This document shows, one piece after another, positions 1 through 8,614 of a stretch of DNA of 14,926 nucleotides. The stretch is from JACMJP01 sp046160675. GTDB taxonomy: Bacteria > Bacteroidota > Bacteroidia > Chitinophagales > BACL12. The stretch's first letter is position 1. Each line of letters opens with the position of its first letter. The notes below the pieces were generated by a model that did no database searches, was not told where the DNA came from, and saw nothing but the letters and a program-made list of their open reading frames with translations. The DNA lies in assembly GCA_046160675.1 (NCBI GenBank), contig JBJXHH010000164.1:1-14926 (forward strand), written 5' to 3'. A program made the position numbers and the translations under genes.

Positions 1-674
1 AAATTATGCAGGAATGTAATGATGGTTTTGAAGGAGTGAAGGCAATTGCTGAATATAAACCTGACCTTATCTTTCTTGACATACAAATGCCAAAGATCAA
101 CGGGTTTGAAATGCTTGAACTTATAGAGAACCCTCCGGCTGTCATATTTACTACTGCTTTTGATGAATATGCACTCAAAGCTTTTGAGTCACATGCAGTT
201 GATTACCTGCTTAAACCTTTCAATAAAGAACGGTTTGATAAAGCTATTCAAAAGTGCCGGCCCGGTTTAAATACACAGGCTGCAAAAACAAATACCGTTG
301 CTGATACAGCAGGATTATTGAACGAGGTTTCTCAAACACCGCCACAAAATCAACGGGTTGTAATTAAACTAAATCACAAGATTAAGATTATTCCTTTTCA
401 GGATATTCAATACATAGCAGCCGAAGGTGATTATGTTATGATCTATACCGGAGAGGGTAATTTCCTGAAAAATAAAACAATGGCATTTTTCGAAAATGCA
501 CTTGATAAGAATCAATTTGTTCGCACACACCGTTCCTATATATTAAATATTCAACTTGTTACCCGTCTCGAGTTGTATGAAAAAGATAGCCATCTTGCCA
601 TTTTAAAAACAGGAGCAAAAATCCCTGTAAGCAAAACGGGGTATGTAAAATTGAAGGCAGTTCTAGGGGTCTAA
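1..674 (+). CDS. LytTR-family response regulator, 5'-truncated by the window edge
   Basis: Cytoplasmic two-component response regulator and likely DNA-binding transcription factor of the LytT/AlgR type. The reading frame is already open at the first bases (codons start at position 3). The ATG at position 6 is almost certainly internal, because the first beta strand and acidic pocket of the receiver domain, about 30 residues, are missing. Counting from that Met, the phospho-acceptor is D25 in LDIQMP, the switch Thr lies in FTTAFDEYA (48-56), and the conserved Lys is K70 in LLKPF. A polar linker covers about 84-116. A LytTR DNA-binding domain covers about 118-220, including AAEGDYVMIY (138-147), FVRTHRSYILN (171-181) and the final IPVSKTGYVKL. 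The partner histidine kinase would be expected upstream, outside the window. The TAA stop is 3 bases from the convergent sprA stop. Targets cannot be told from the sequence. Family assignment is firm. Confidence 0.95.
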   Translation, partial: IMQECNDGFEGVKAIAEYKPDLIFLDIQMPKINGFEMLELIENPPAVIFTTAFDEYALKAFESHAVDYLLKPFNKERFDKAIQKCRPGLNTQAAKTNTVADTAGLLNEVSQTPPQNQRVVIKLNHKIKIIPFQDIQYIAAEGDYVMIYTGEGNFLKNKTMAFFENALDKNQFVRTHRSYILNIQLVTRLELYEKDSHLAILKTGAKIPVSKTGYVKLKAVLGV

Positions 675-677
675 ACT

Positions 678-3600
678 TTATTCTGCTAAACTAAACCTCA
701 CTTTCACACCGGCATTGGTGGAAGTGATGGGATAAGAAGTAGAAATCTTCGGGATGGTTTGTTGGCGGTCAAAATATAACTGCACATTAAAACGATCATT
801 CACAACATAGTCTATCGTTGGCGAAATAGAAATAGTTGTTAGCCCGCCTGTAGGCTCATTCAGATCCTGGTATATGCGGAAGTTAGATGTTTGATCGTCC
901 CGGAAACTCATGTCAAACCTTGCTGTGAGGTCATTTTCAAGGGTAGGTTTCTTACCGCCAAATTTGAACGGTAGTGTAAACCCTGAAAATTTATAACCTA
1001 GCCCAATAGAGAATTCTGTAGAATGTGTTTCTGTAAGTTGGTAATCAATGAAACTCATGGTAAGTGTTCTTGACTTTTTGAAATCAAACTTTGTTGTTAA
1101 GCTGTTTGTGAAAGTTGCATCAATACCAAACAGGGGCGATAAAGATTCTGTAATGATAATATTCGGAATATCATACAGGCTCACGAAGTTTCCATTCAGT
1201 GTATCCGTAACATTTGCATACAAGTAGTAGTTACCATTAAAATCAAGATCTGTAACAAAACTATTTACACTTAAAGTTGAAGTATATGCGCTGTTTAATG
1301 TAATGGAAGTAAATATTTTTTTCAGTGCAGGAATTTTATTCAATCCTGAGTAACTGATTCGGTAATTCGGCTTCGGGATTTGTTTGAACACATCCAACTC
1401 TACAGTTTCTGCGCTTTGCCCCGAGTAAGCTGCAATGAAAGAAGGAATGAGAACATCCTGCATGTAAGGTCCGTAACCTTCTGCATAACTTGGATTAAAG
1501 CTGCTGTCAAGCGGGTTAAAGAATATATCTTCTGAATACACAAAATTTTCATCCTGAAAACGCTGTGAAACAATTTCTGTGTTTGCCTCAAATTGTTTGA
1601 ACGTAGCAGTTACCTCAGTAGTATTCAGTTTGTCGAAAATGGTTCCGAGTATATTGTAACTCATTGTTAAGCTTCCACCGTTAACACCATTGAGGTGCTG
1701 GAAGTCAGTTGTATCTACTCCAATGTTTTTAAAATATTCTGAATAATTATCTGAGTAGGATTTATTTATCGTAATATCAACTTTAAAATCAGGGAGAGGT
1801 TCAAAGTTGGTTCTGATGTCTATGTTCTGTGAGAAATTTTGCAGGAACAACTGATTGAGTGAGGTAGCAGTACTTATCCAACCGCTGTCAGCTGCATCTT
1901 CAAGCCATTTTGAACCAGGTTGATAGCCTGTAATAAAATCCCAACCCGGAGCAAGTGTATTGGTATTCAAACCCAGAATCTGTGAATTCGGCATAAAACC
2001 GGGTAAGGTTGTCCCGTAGTTTTCTGTATAATTGATAGTGATGCGTTTTAGGGAAATAAGCATACGGATGAAAAACCCTGCGGGGTTATTTTCAGGTTTT
2101 TTTGCTGTGGTTTTTTCTTCTTCCTCTTCTTCCCCTTCCTCTGTTTCTTTGTCGCCCTTTCTATCAACATCCTTCACATTTTTTGTTGCTTTAAAATTAT
2201 TGGTGTTGTAATCTTTTAAGAATTTCGACTTGTTATACAGGTTGCGGAAATTCAATTCCCCATTCACAGTTTTTTGTTGTGTGTTGTTGATTGTATTTCC
2301 CAATGTATCTGACAAGCCCACAGAACCCGCTATCCAGCCATAGGTTGTGTTATAGCTTGTTTTCAAAGTCACCCAACTCAAAGCAGGGATTTTGTTTATC
2401 GGCACATTGTAATTTACGCTAAGCGAATGACGATAGTTGATTGTTCTCCCAAAATCTTTCAGATTATTCCAGATGGTATCTTTTTCTTCCGGGGTATCAA
2501 TTTTACCGAAAGGCTCATCAATCCTGGCGTTGTTTGTTGCACTGAAATCTATCTTCATCGCTTTAAAAGGCTCCAGTTTAACGCCATAAAAACGATCCCA
2601 GTTAAAATATTTATCGTAGGTGGGTTCTATCAGTCCTTCACCATAAATATCCCGCATCAGGGTTTCGCCAAACTGACGGTTCAGTTCAGTTCGGAAGGAA
2701 TAACTTGTTGGAGCAAGATTGAAATTAATATCTCTTACAAGCTGCAGCCATTTATATTTTTTGTCAATAAGTTTTTCAAAAGGCATAATGTAATTTGCTT
2801 TCTGGGCAAAAGTGTACCCCAGGGCGCCTTTATATCTTTGCAGCTTGTCAAATTCCAATGTTGGGTTACTATTATATTCTTCACTATACGCAAGGGTAAG
2901 GTCTAAATTTTCAATATCCCAGAAATGCGGTGTAGCACCTTTTCTGTCCCGTTCGATCCTGATGTTCGTGAGGTTGATTGATTTGATAGTAGAGAAATCA
3001 ATTACCGAACGTTTATAATTTTTTGCACTGTCTGCGCCGAAGGTATTTGTAATGCTTTGTACTTTTTCTTCCAGGTCTACATCCAGTTCATAAGGGTCAA
3101 ATTCAGGATTGCTGAAAGATTGAGAGATGCTTGCATACAATGGCAAGCGGATGCCAAGCTTGGAAGGAAAAAATTTTCCAAGTTCCATGGTAAGAGCTGC
3201 AGCGTATTGGTAAAAATTATCTTTATATCTCTCGTCAATTTGCTGTTCCAGAGTTCCGAATCCAATGGTGTGCATGTTTCCTGATAAACTTACGTTTCCA
3301 AGATCGGCAAGTTTTGCATCTACTCTTGCAAGGGCAGCCCAACCGCCCCTCTGATCAATATTTGTTAGCCGTAACTCATTTACCCATACTTCTGCACAGT
3401 AAGCATCTCCACCGCCGCCAGGCTCTTTTGGGTTTGAAATTCCTATCATCACTTCTTCTACAAAACCCAGGTCGGGATTTCCTACAATTGAATAGAAATC
3501 TCCTTCATCGCCTGCTCCTGTAATTGAAAACATAGAGAGAGGTGAGGCACCTGCTTCATTGCGAAGTTTTTTTACTTCTACCAAAGAATCCAGTGGAAAA

Positions 3601-6600
3601 TCTATTAATGTGGCCCATACTGCTTCAGCATAAGCATCTTCATCTACAGGTGACGGAAGGCCGGCAATTTCTGTAATGTTCAGCGGCATGCTGTATTCAT
3701 AGTAATTATTTGTAAAATCAGAACCAAGGCGAATGAACACCCGAAGATCACCATCTGCTAACTCAGCTCCGGTTCCCGGAATATCCTCACCATGTACATT
3801 CATAATCATACGCCCGTAGCGGCGCAGGTCAATATTCAGGGTTTTGAAAATCGCCCTTGCATCACCGTCATTCAATGCACACACTTGCATGCTCAGTGCC
3901 TGCTCGTTTTGCTGATAAGTGGAAACAGTTCCTCCGCCGCCTACTGTTTGTTCCCTTTCAATGCCGGGAGGTAACACATAGGCTACCGGTTCCCTTTCAG
4001 AGTTTTCTTCAATGCTCACACCGCTTACATTAAAGGCAGTTGCATCAGCATCATCACCTGGAATATATTCACCGGGGTTTAATAAACTGAAATCATAGCG
4101 ACGCCATTGATTTCTTACTAATTCAAGTTTTGCAAATCGTAAAATGAGAGAATCTTCAAAACCTGTCATAAACATGCGGATGAAACGGATCGATTTAAAA
4201 TCCTGGATGCTTCCGATTGTAGCATCAAATTCATCAATAGGAATTTTGAACTGATACCATTTTATTTCATCAGTTACATCATTTTCAAATGTTACTGTAT
4301 TGGAAACCACATCGGTGATATAGGGATTCGTAATCTCCATATCGGGAGAAAGTTTGATGCGATACTGAAAGTAAGATTCTGTTTCGTTGAGTGAATAATC
4401 TTTGTTCAGATCTTCCGTCTCAGGAATGTTAGTAGATGATGTAGGATAGGTTTCAGGGGATGATTCGGTAGTAGGGGAATTTCCCTGAGGATTGTTATAC
4501 CTTTTATATCTTTCAAGTACACCAAGCTCTTGATTATCATAATCCGTTCCCCGGAAATAATGATAGTCATCACTTGAAGGATCATTAGCGGCCTGCTGAT
4601 AACCCGGTGAGCCAGTACCAACTGTAGCAGCAAGATCAGAAAGAAAAGTTGAAAAATAATCTGATTCTTCGCCATCATTCAATCCATCATATCCTTTATC
4701 CTGGTTTTCTCTTGAGTCAGGATCATTATCAAAAGCATTGGTGATCGGTAAAGTTTTCGGTACATATCCCCAGCTGGTTTGATCAAGATCATCTGTTGTG
4801 CCGTCTTTCGGCAGTCCATTTTCAAAAAAGGTTCTTGAGTCTTTTAAAATGTCTTCTGAAATGTTTCCGAGGTTGATGTATAAATAGCCATCATCAGTAA
4901 CAGGGGTGCCGAAGGGTCCCAGGTCATCAAAAGGATCCATCACCCAAAACTCTATGAATTCAACATTAGATGCTTCAAAATCATTTGTTTCCAGGCTTCG
5001 CATAATACCACCCCATCTGTCTGCCGGGTTGGTAAACCAGCCTGTCGAAGGGTCAATGTTCGCAACGTCAAAATTATAGGGTCCTCGCTCTGCGGGATAA
5101 TAGGCGAGATCAAAAGTGGAGAGCGTAGTGAAACTTCCCAGAGGGTTATCTTGTTGCGGGAAAATATCTGTTTCATCTACTTCTGTAATATAATGGTTTG
5201 AAACATCATTTGCAGTGATGTGTGGAGGCCTGGCTGCATTATCAGGCCTGTTAAACAATGGATCGATACTATACCAGGCAATTTTTGAACGATTTTTTCC
5301 GTAAGTGAGATCATCAAACAAACTTGCTTCTGGAAATAATGATGAGCCAGACTCGGTAGTTGCACCTAGCGGCGTACTAGCAATAACCCAGGAAAGAAAC
5401 GGAAACTTAAGATCATACGCACTCCTGCTTCCTTCAAAATCATCTATATAAATTGTTGCTTCATCTCCTTTCCCAACTGCCTTTGAAATTCCCGGTTGGA
5501 ACCTTGCTATTTCACCTGTGAAAGAGATTGTACTGATCTCTTTTGTATCATATAGAGGTAACTTATCAAGGGTTCTTGTGAGCCAGGGTGCTTCTTTTGT
5601 AAAGTTCATATCAAAGCCGTACATGGTATTGCTGATGGGGTCATCGCCGTAGTTTACTTTTTGAGTGTAAGGTCTTTCTGAAAGATGCAGGATAGTTGCG
5701 CCGAGAGTGAAATTATCATTGATCCAATAGTCTAATCTTGTCCCTACTAAACTTTTCACCTGGAAACCATAGAAGGCATTGTTCTCAAAAGTAACATTGA
5801 TAGGTACTCCGGAGTTAAGGATGGATTCATTAATTATTTTTAATCTTCCTAAAGAATAGTCAACTGTGTAATCAACATTTTCAGTCAATATTTGCCCGCC
5901 TGCATTTACGATCACTGAACCTTTAGGGAGATTAAATGCGCCGAGATATATTTCTGAAGAAACGCTGCTTTTATACTCACCTTTTATAACATACCTGTCA
6001 AACTGTGGGAATTGCAGTGCGATAGTTTTTGTTTCATTGTACAATTCATCATAAGCGAATCTCTCCACTTCAATGTCTGATCCGAACATTTGCTCACTGC
6101 GCATATGAGTACCAAAGGGTTCCAGCACAGGAAAATATACCCTTCCATTTGTTGTATTGATAGTAACTCCATTTACAAAATCGAAGATGCCGTCGGGGTA
6201 GGGGTCATTATTTGTATTTAACCTGTCAAGCCCCATCAGCCTGATCAAAGGTTTACCGTTTACTGTAGAATTGTTTGCAGGAATATATCTTTTCAGTCCT
6301 CCACCGGGATCTTGGTAATACACATCAAGATGAAAATCTTCATTACTAACCTGGAAAGCTCCGAGTGAATAAACGTTCTTCATCATCAGGTCCCACATGG
6401 GGATTTGTGTGTTGGCTGAAGTACTCTTGAGCATTTTCATAAACAACACATTTGTGGTATCTACACCCGGAGGAAGATCGCTGGAAAATTCACCCACCTG
6501 AAAATTTTGCCCCAGGTAAGTGTATTCATAAGATACTGCCAGTACATCATCAGGCTGGAGGGAAGTATTTACAGAAACAAACCCGAGTTGGGAATTGTAA

Positions 6601-7946
6601 GTATAATCAGAGGGATTAAGTTTGCGCATGCGCACTTTTTCAAAATCCTGCTGCTGCAGCAATTCAAACGGTGGCGCCTGCAGGGTTTGAATTACAGTGT
6701 TAAGCTGTCGAACTGCATCATTGCCTGAAAGGGTTTGATATAAACTATTTGCATAGTTGTTCGGAACACCGCCCGGAGTGAGGATGGAAATGTTTCCGCC
6801 GTTTGCTGTGCTTTGATATACAGAATCACCTTCTCCCAAATCAGCGAAAGCAACTATATCACGAGTGTTTTCTGTTTCGCCTGTAGTGTTAGTTACCCAA
6901 ACCTCCATGCGGGTGATGGCTATGGGAGAATTTACAAAGGGCAGAGTACTAAGCCATTTTTCATAGTTATTTCTGAAGTAATGCCCAAGGAAAAAGTGTC
7001 TGTTCTCATCATATTCATCGGCAAAAATTTCAAAATCCCGTTTTTGTGCTCCACCTTCTATCTGTATGCTCTGTGTTTGTGATTTTTGTTGTGATAAAAT
7101 ACTTGTAACAGTAAGGCGATTAAATTGTAAGGCTGTTTTTATCCCGAATAAACTTTGTGTTCCAGGGATCAGAGTTGTTGTAAGGGGGAGGCTTACATTT
7201 CCTGCTTCAATTTTCTGAATGATTTCATCTTCAAAACCCGTGTACTCCAGTTTCACCTGGTTTTCAAAATCAAAAGTTGCAGAAGTGTTGTAGTTGAAAG
7301 TAAGCTTCATTTTTTCACCAATCTGCCCCAACACATTGGCGTTTATGTCCATGTTAAAGTCAAATCCGCCTTGCTTCCTCTGATCTTCTGTTAATATTGG
7401 GTTTTGTATGTTCTGAAAGCTTCCTCCGAAAGTAAGTTCAATATTTCCTTGTGGTCTGATGTCAACTGTGCTGCCTCCAAAAAGCCTGTCGAGCAATTCG
7501 CTGCCTGTATACAGTGATGGAATGGTTCCTTGTCCACCAAGGAGGTCAGCGCCGCTCGAACGTTCCACCCAATAATCTTCAATGCTTTTCTCTAATTCGG
7601 CATCTAAAAAATCTTCGAAAGAAATGGCCTGTGGGTTATTATAAAATTCATCCCCAATCTTCTCTGTGTAGAGATATTCTCCTGTTGTCGGATCATAAAA
7701 CACAGAATCATCAATAGCGGACGGATAGATATCAAAAGGGTTATAGTCGTTGTTGAAATAATCAGAGGAATAATTATCGCTTATAGGATAGCGGAGGCTG
7801 TCTTTTTTTCCGGTATCGGGTACAGCATAATAAAATGAATTGCCCTGATATGTGTACACCTCTGAACGCTTTTGAGGCGAGAGGATTACAGCCAAACCTA
7901 TAGCACCCGCAAATACTACCTGAGGGACAAATTTCGCTCCTGTCAA
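678..7946 (-). CDS. sprA: SprA, type IX secretion system outer-membrane translocon
   Basis: SprA forms the very large (36-strand) outer-membrane beta-barrel through which type IX secretion substrates cross; it is also needed for gliding in motile species. The 2422-residue length matches the family (about 2400). Visible family blocks are GNIELTFGGSFQNIQNP (167-183), the region after LIPGTQSLFGIKTALQF (259-275), RMEVWVTN (346-353), DDFEGSRSAYD (835-845), EVWVNELRLTN (1519-1529), repeated KIPALSW / KIPALKKIF segments near the C-terminus, and an amphipathic terminal strand ending GVKVRFSLAE. Residues 5-23 (KFVPQVVFAGAIGLAVILS) form a hydrophobic signal-like segment with no obvious AxA cleavage site. 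An acidic run, ETEEG plus six Glu, lies at 1934-1944. The start is TTG: an in-frame TAG lies two codons upstream (7950-7952) and no ATG/GTG precedes the hydrophobic segment. A possible weak AAAGG site sits about 6 bases before TTG. The gene follows ruvA by 11 bases, so cotranscription or translational coupling is likely. Confidence 0.96.
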   Translation of the reverse strand: MTGAKFVPQVVFAGAIGLAVILSPQKRSEVYTYQGNSFYYAVPDTGKKDSLRYPISDNYSSDYFNNDYNPFDIYPSAIDDSVFYDPTTGEYLYTEKIGDEFYNNPQAISFEDFLDAELEKSIEDYWVERSSGADLLGGQGTIPSLYTGSELLDRLFGGSTVDIRPQGNIELTFGGSFQNIQNPILTEDQRKQGGFDFNMDINANVLGQIGEKMKLTFNYNTSATFDFENQVKLEYTGFEDEIIQKIEAGNVSLPLTTTLIPGTQSLFGIKTALQFNRLTVTSILSQQKSQTQSIQIEGGAQKRDFEIFADEYDENRHFFLGHYFRNNYEKWLSTLPFVNSPIAITRMEVWVTNTTGETENTRDIVAFADLGEGDSVYQSTANGGNISILTPGGVPNNYANSLYQTLSGNDAVRQLNTVIQTLQAPPFELLQQQDFEKVRMRKLNPSDYTYNSQLGFVSVNTSLQPDDVLAVSYEYTYLGQNFQVGEFSSDLPPGVDTTNVLFMKMLKSTSANTQIPMWDLMMKNVYSLGAFQVSNEDFHLDVYYQDPGGGLKRYIPANNSTVNGKPLIRLMGLDRLNTNNDPYPDGIFDFVNGVTINTTNGRVYFPVLEPFGTHMRSEQMFGSDIEVERFAYDELYNETKTIALQFPQFDRYVIKGEYKSSVSSEIYLGAFNLPKGSVIVNAGGQILTENVDYTVDYSLGRLKIINESILNSGVPINVTFENNAFYGFQVKSLVGTRLDYWINDNFTLGATILHLSERPYTQKVNYGDDPISNTMYGFDMNFTKEAPWLTRTLDKLPLYDTKEISTISFTGEIARFQPGISKAVGKGDEATIYIDDFEGSRSAYDLKFPFLSWVIASTPLGATTESGSSLFPEASLFDDLTYGKNRSKIAWYSIDPLFNRPDNAARPPHITANDVSNHYITEVDETDIFPQQDNPLGSFTTLSTFDLAYYPAERGPYNFDVANIDPSTGWFTNPADRWGGIMRSLETNDFEASNVEFIEFWVMDPFDDLGPFGTPVTDDGYLYINLGNISEDILKDSRTFFENGLPKDGTTDDLDQTSWGYVPKTLPITNAFDNDPDSRENQDKGYDGLNDGEESDYFSTFLSDLAATVGTGSPGYQQAANDPSSDDYHYFRGTDYDNQELGVLERYKRYNNPQGNSPTTESSPETYPTSSTNIPETEDLNKDYSLNETESYFQYRIKLSPDMEITNPYITDVVSNTVTFENDVTDEIKWYQFKIPIDEFDATIGSIQDFKSIRFIRMFMTGFEDSLILRFAKLELVRNQWRRYDFSLLNPGEYIPGDDADATAFNVSGVSIEENSEREPVAYVLPPGIEREQTVGGGGTVSTYQQNEQALSMQVCALNDGDARAIFKTLNIDLRRYGRMIMNVHGEDIPGTGAELADGDLRVFIRLGSDFTNNYYEYSMPLNITEIAGLPSPVDEDAYAEAVWATLIDFPLDSLVEVKKLRNEAGASPLSMFSITGAGDEGDFYSIVGNPDLGFVEEVMIGISNPKEPGGGGDAYCAEVWVNELRLTNIDQRGGWAALARVDAKLADLGNVSLSGNMHTIGFGTLEQQIDERYKDNFYQYAAALTMELGKFFPSKLGIRLPLYASISQSFSNPEFDPYELDVDLEEKVQSITNTFGADSAKNYKRSVIDFSTIKSINLTNIRIERDRKGATPHFWDIENLDLTLAYSEEYNSNPTLEFDKLQRYKGALGYTFAQKANYIMPFEKLIDKKYKWLQLVRDINFNLAPTSYSFRTELNRQFGETLMRDIYGEGLIEPTYDKYFNWDRFYGVKLEPFKAMKIDFSATNNARIDEPFGKIDTPEEKDTIWNNLKDFGRTINYRHSLSVNYNVPINKIPALSWVTLKTSYNTTYGWIAGSVGLSDTLGNTINNTQQKTVNGELNFRNLYNKSKFLKDYNTNNFKATKNVKDVDRKGDKETEEGEEEEEEKTTAKKPENNPAGFFIRMLISLKRITINYTENYGTTLPGFMPNSQILGLNTNTLAPGWDFITGYQPGSKWLEDAADSGWISTATSLNQLFLQNFSQNIDIRTNFEPLPDFKVDITINKSYSDNYSEYFKNIGVDTTDFQHLNGVNGGSLTMSYNILGTIFDKLNTTEVTATFKQFEANTEIVSQRFQDENFVYSEDIFFNPLDSSFNPSYAEGYGPYMQDVLIPSFIAAYSGQSAETVELDVFKQIPKPNYRISYSGLNKIPALKKIFTSITLNSAYTSTLSVNSFVTDLDFNGNYYLYANVTDTLNGNFVSLYDIPNIIITESLSPLFGIDATFTNSLTTKFDFKKSRTLTMSFIDYQLTETHSTEFSIGLGYKFSGFTLPFKFGGKKPTLENDLTARFDMSFRDDQTSNFRIYQDLNEPTGGLTTISISPTIDYVVNDRFNVQLYFDRQQTIPKISTSYPITSTNAGVKVRFSLAE
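2111..2142 (-). repeat. homopurine tract encoding an acidic loop in SprA
   Basis: Thirty-two uninterrupted purines on the coding (minus) strand. They encode most of the low-complexity acidic segment at residues about 1935-1946 (EEG, six Glu, then Lys). The GAA/GAG repeats lie between conserved beta-barrel blocks, so the segment is probably an exposed loop. Length variation between strains would be expected for such a tract. Confidence 0.7.
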
Positions 7947-7957
7947 AACCTACCTTT
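7947..7957 (-). promoter_or_regulatory. ruvA-sprA junction with possible Shine-Dalgarno and TTG start context
   Basis: Read on the minus strand, the ruvA stop TAA (7960-7958) is followed by AAAGGTAGGTT and then the TTG start of sprA. The AAAGG lies about 6 bases before TTG, and GGTAGG runs almost into it. An in-frame TAG at 7952-7950 fixes the upstream limit of the sprA frame. Bacteroidota usually make little use of Shine-Dalgarno pairing, so the site is suggestive only. The tight spacing favours ribosomes terminating on ruvA reinitiating on sprA. Confidence 0.4.
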
Positions 7958-8557
7958 TTATAAATTTTTTAATGCTGTTTTCACCAACTCTTCAACGGAG
8001 CTGATGCTGTTGTTTGTTTTCAGTGCCAAAGCTATGGCTTTTTCGGCTGATTGCCTGCTAAAACCAAGCATTGCTAAAGCACTTAACGCCTCACCCTGCA
8101 CAGTATTGTGCTGCTTGAAACCAGGTATAGTATCTGTTGAAGATATCTTCCCAATCTTGTCTTTCAGCTCTATCACAATTTTCTTGGCGGTTTTGGGGCC
8201 AACGCCCTTTATTTTTTGAATGAGAAGGTCATTTTCGGCCAGGATTGCCTGTTCTAATTCTTTTGGGTTCATGCTGGAAAGTATCATGCGGGCAGTGTTT
8301 GCCCCCACCCCGTTCACCGAAATAAGCATTGTGAAAAGGCTTTTTTCCTGTTCATCAGCAAAACCATACAACACAGGCACATGGCTGGTTCCATCCTCCT
8401 TGAAGTAATAATAAGTGTAAAGCAAACCTTTTGTTTGATCCTGGATTTTTGAGTAGGTATTCAGCGAAATATTAACCTGGTAACCAATACCGTTATTTTC
8501 GAGCACTACATACGCCGGATTTTTTACTATGAATTCGCCTTTTATGTAAGAGATCAT
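7958..8557 (-). CDS. ruvA: RuvA, Holliday junction branch migration complex subunit
   Basis: RuvA binds four-way DNA junctions as a tetramer and loads the RuvB ATPase, which drives branch migration during recombinational repair in the cytoplasm. The 199-residue length is normal. Domain I, an OB-fold, covers about 1-62 and opens with the typical MISYIKGEFIVKNPAYVVLE. Domain II carries two helix-hairpin-helix motifs, GVGANTAR (83-90) and GVGPKTAKK (118-126). A flexible linker about 138-152 leads to the RuvB-binding domain III (about 153-199, with ALAMLGFSRQSAEKAI). The ATG start fits the family N-terminus exactly. It lies 57 bases downstream of maeB and 11 bases upstream of sprA on the same strand, so it is probably in one transcript with both. 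No ruvB or ruvC is in the window, which is usual in this phylum. No strong TAnnTTTG box precedes it; TACCTTTA just before the ATG is too close to be convincing. Confidence 0.97.
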   Translation of the reverse strand: MISYIKGEFIVKNPAYVVLENNGIGYQVNISLNTYSKIQDQTKGLLYTYYYFKEDGTSHVPVLYGFADEQEKSLFTMLISVNGVGANTARMILSSMNPKELEQAILAENDLLIQKIKGVGPKTAKKIVIELKDKIGKISSTDTIPGFKQHNTVQGEALSALAMLGFSRQSAEKAIALALKTNNSISSVEELVKTALKNL

Positions 8558-8614
8558 ACAGTTGTAAAGGTAGGAAGCATGGGGTGGATTTACAGAATGT
8601 TTAAAGTTTGTAAT

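Noticed and set aside
6..8. ATG at position 6 as the start of the response regulator
   Set aside because: The frame is open to the window edge, and starting here would remove the first part of the receiver domain, including its acidic residues.
2427..2906. 159-codon open frame on the plus strand inside sprA
   Set aside because: Antisense shadow of conserved SprA coding sequence, with no family resemblance and no promoter or plausible start context.
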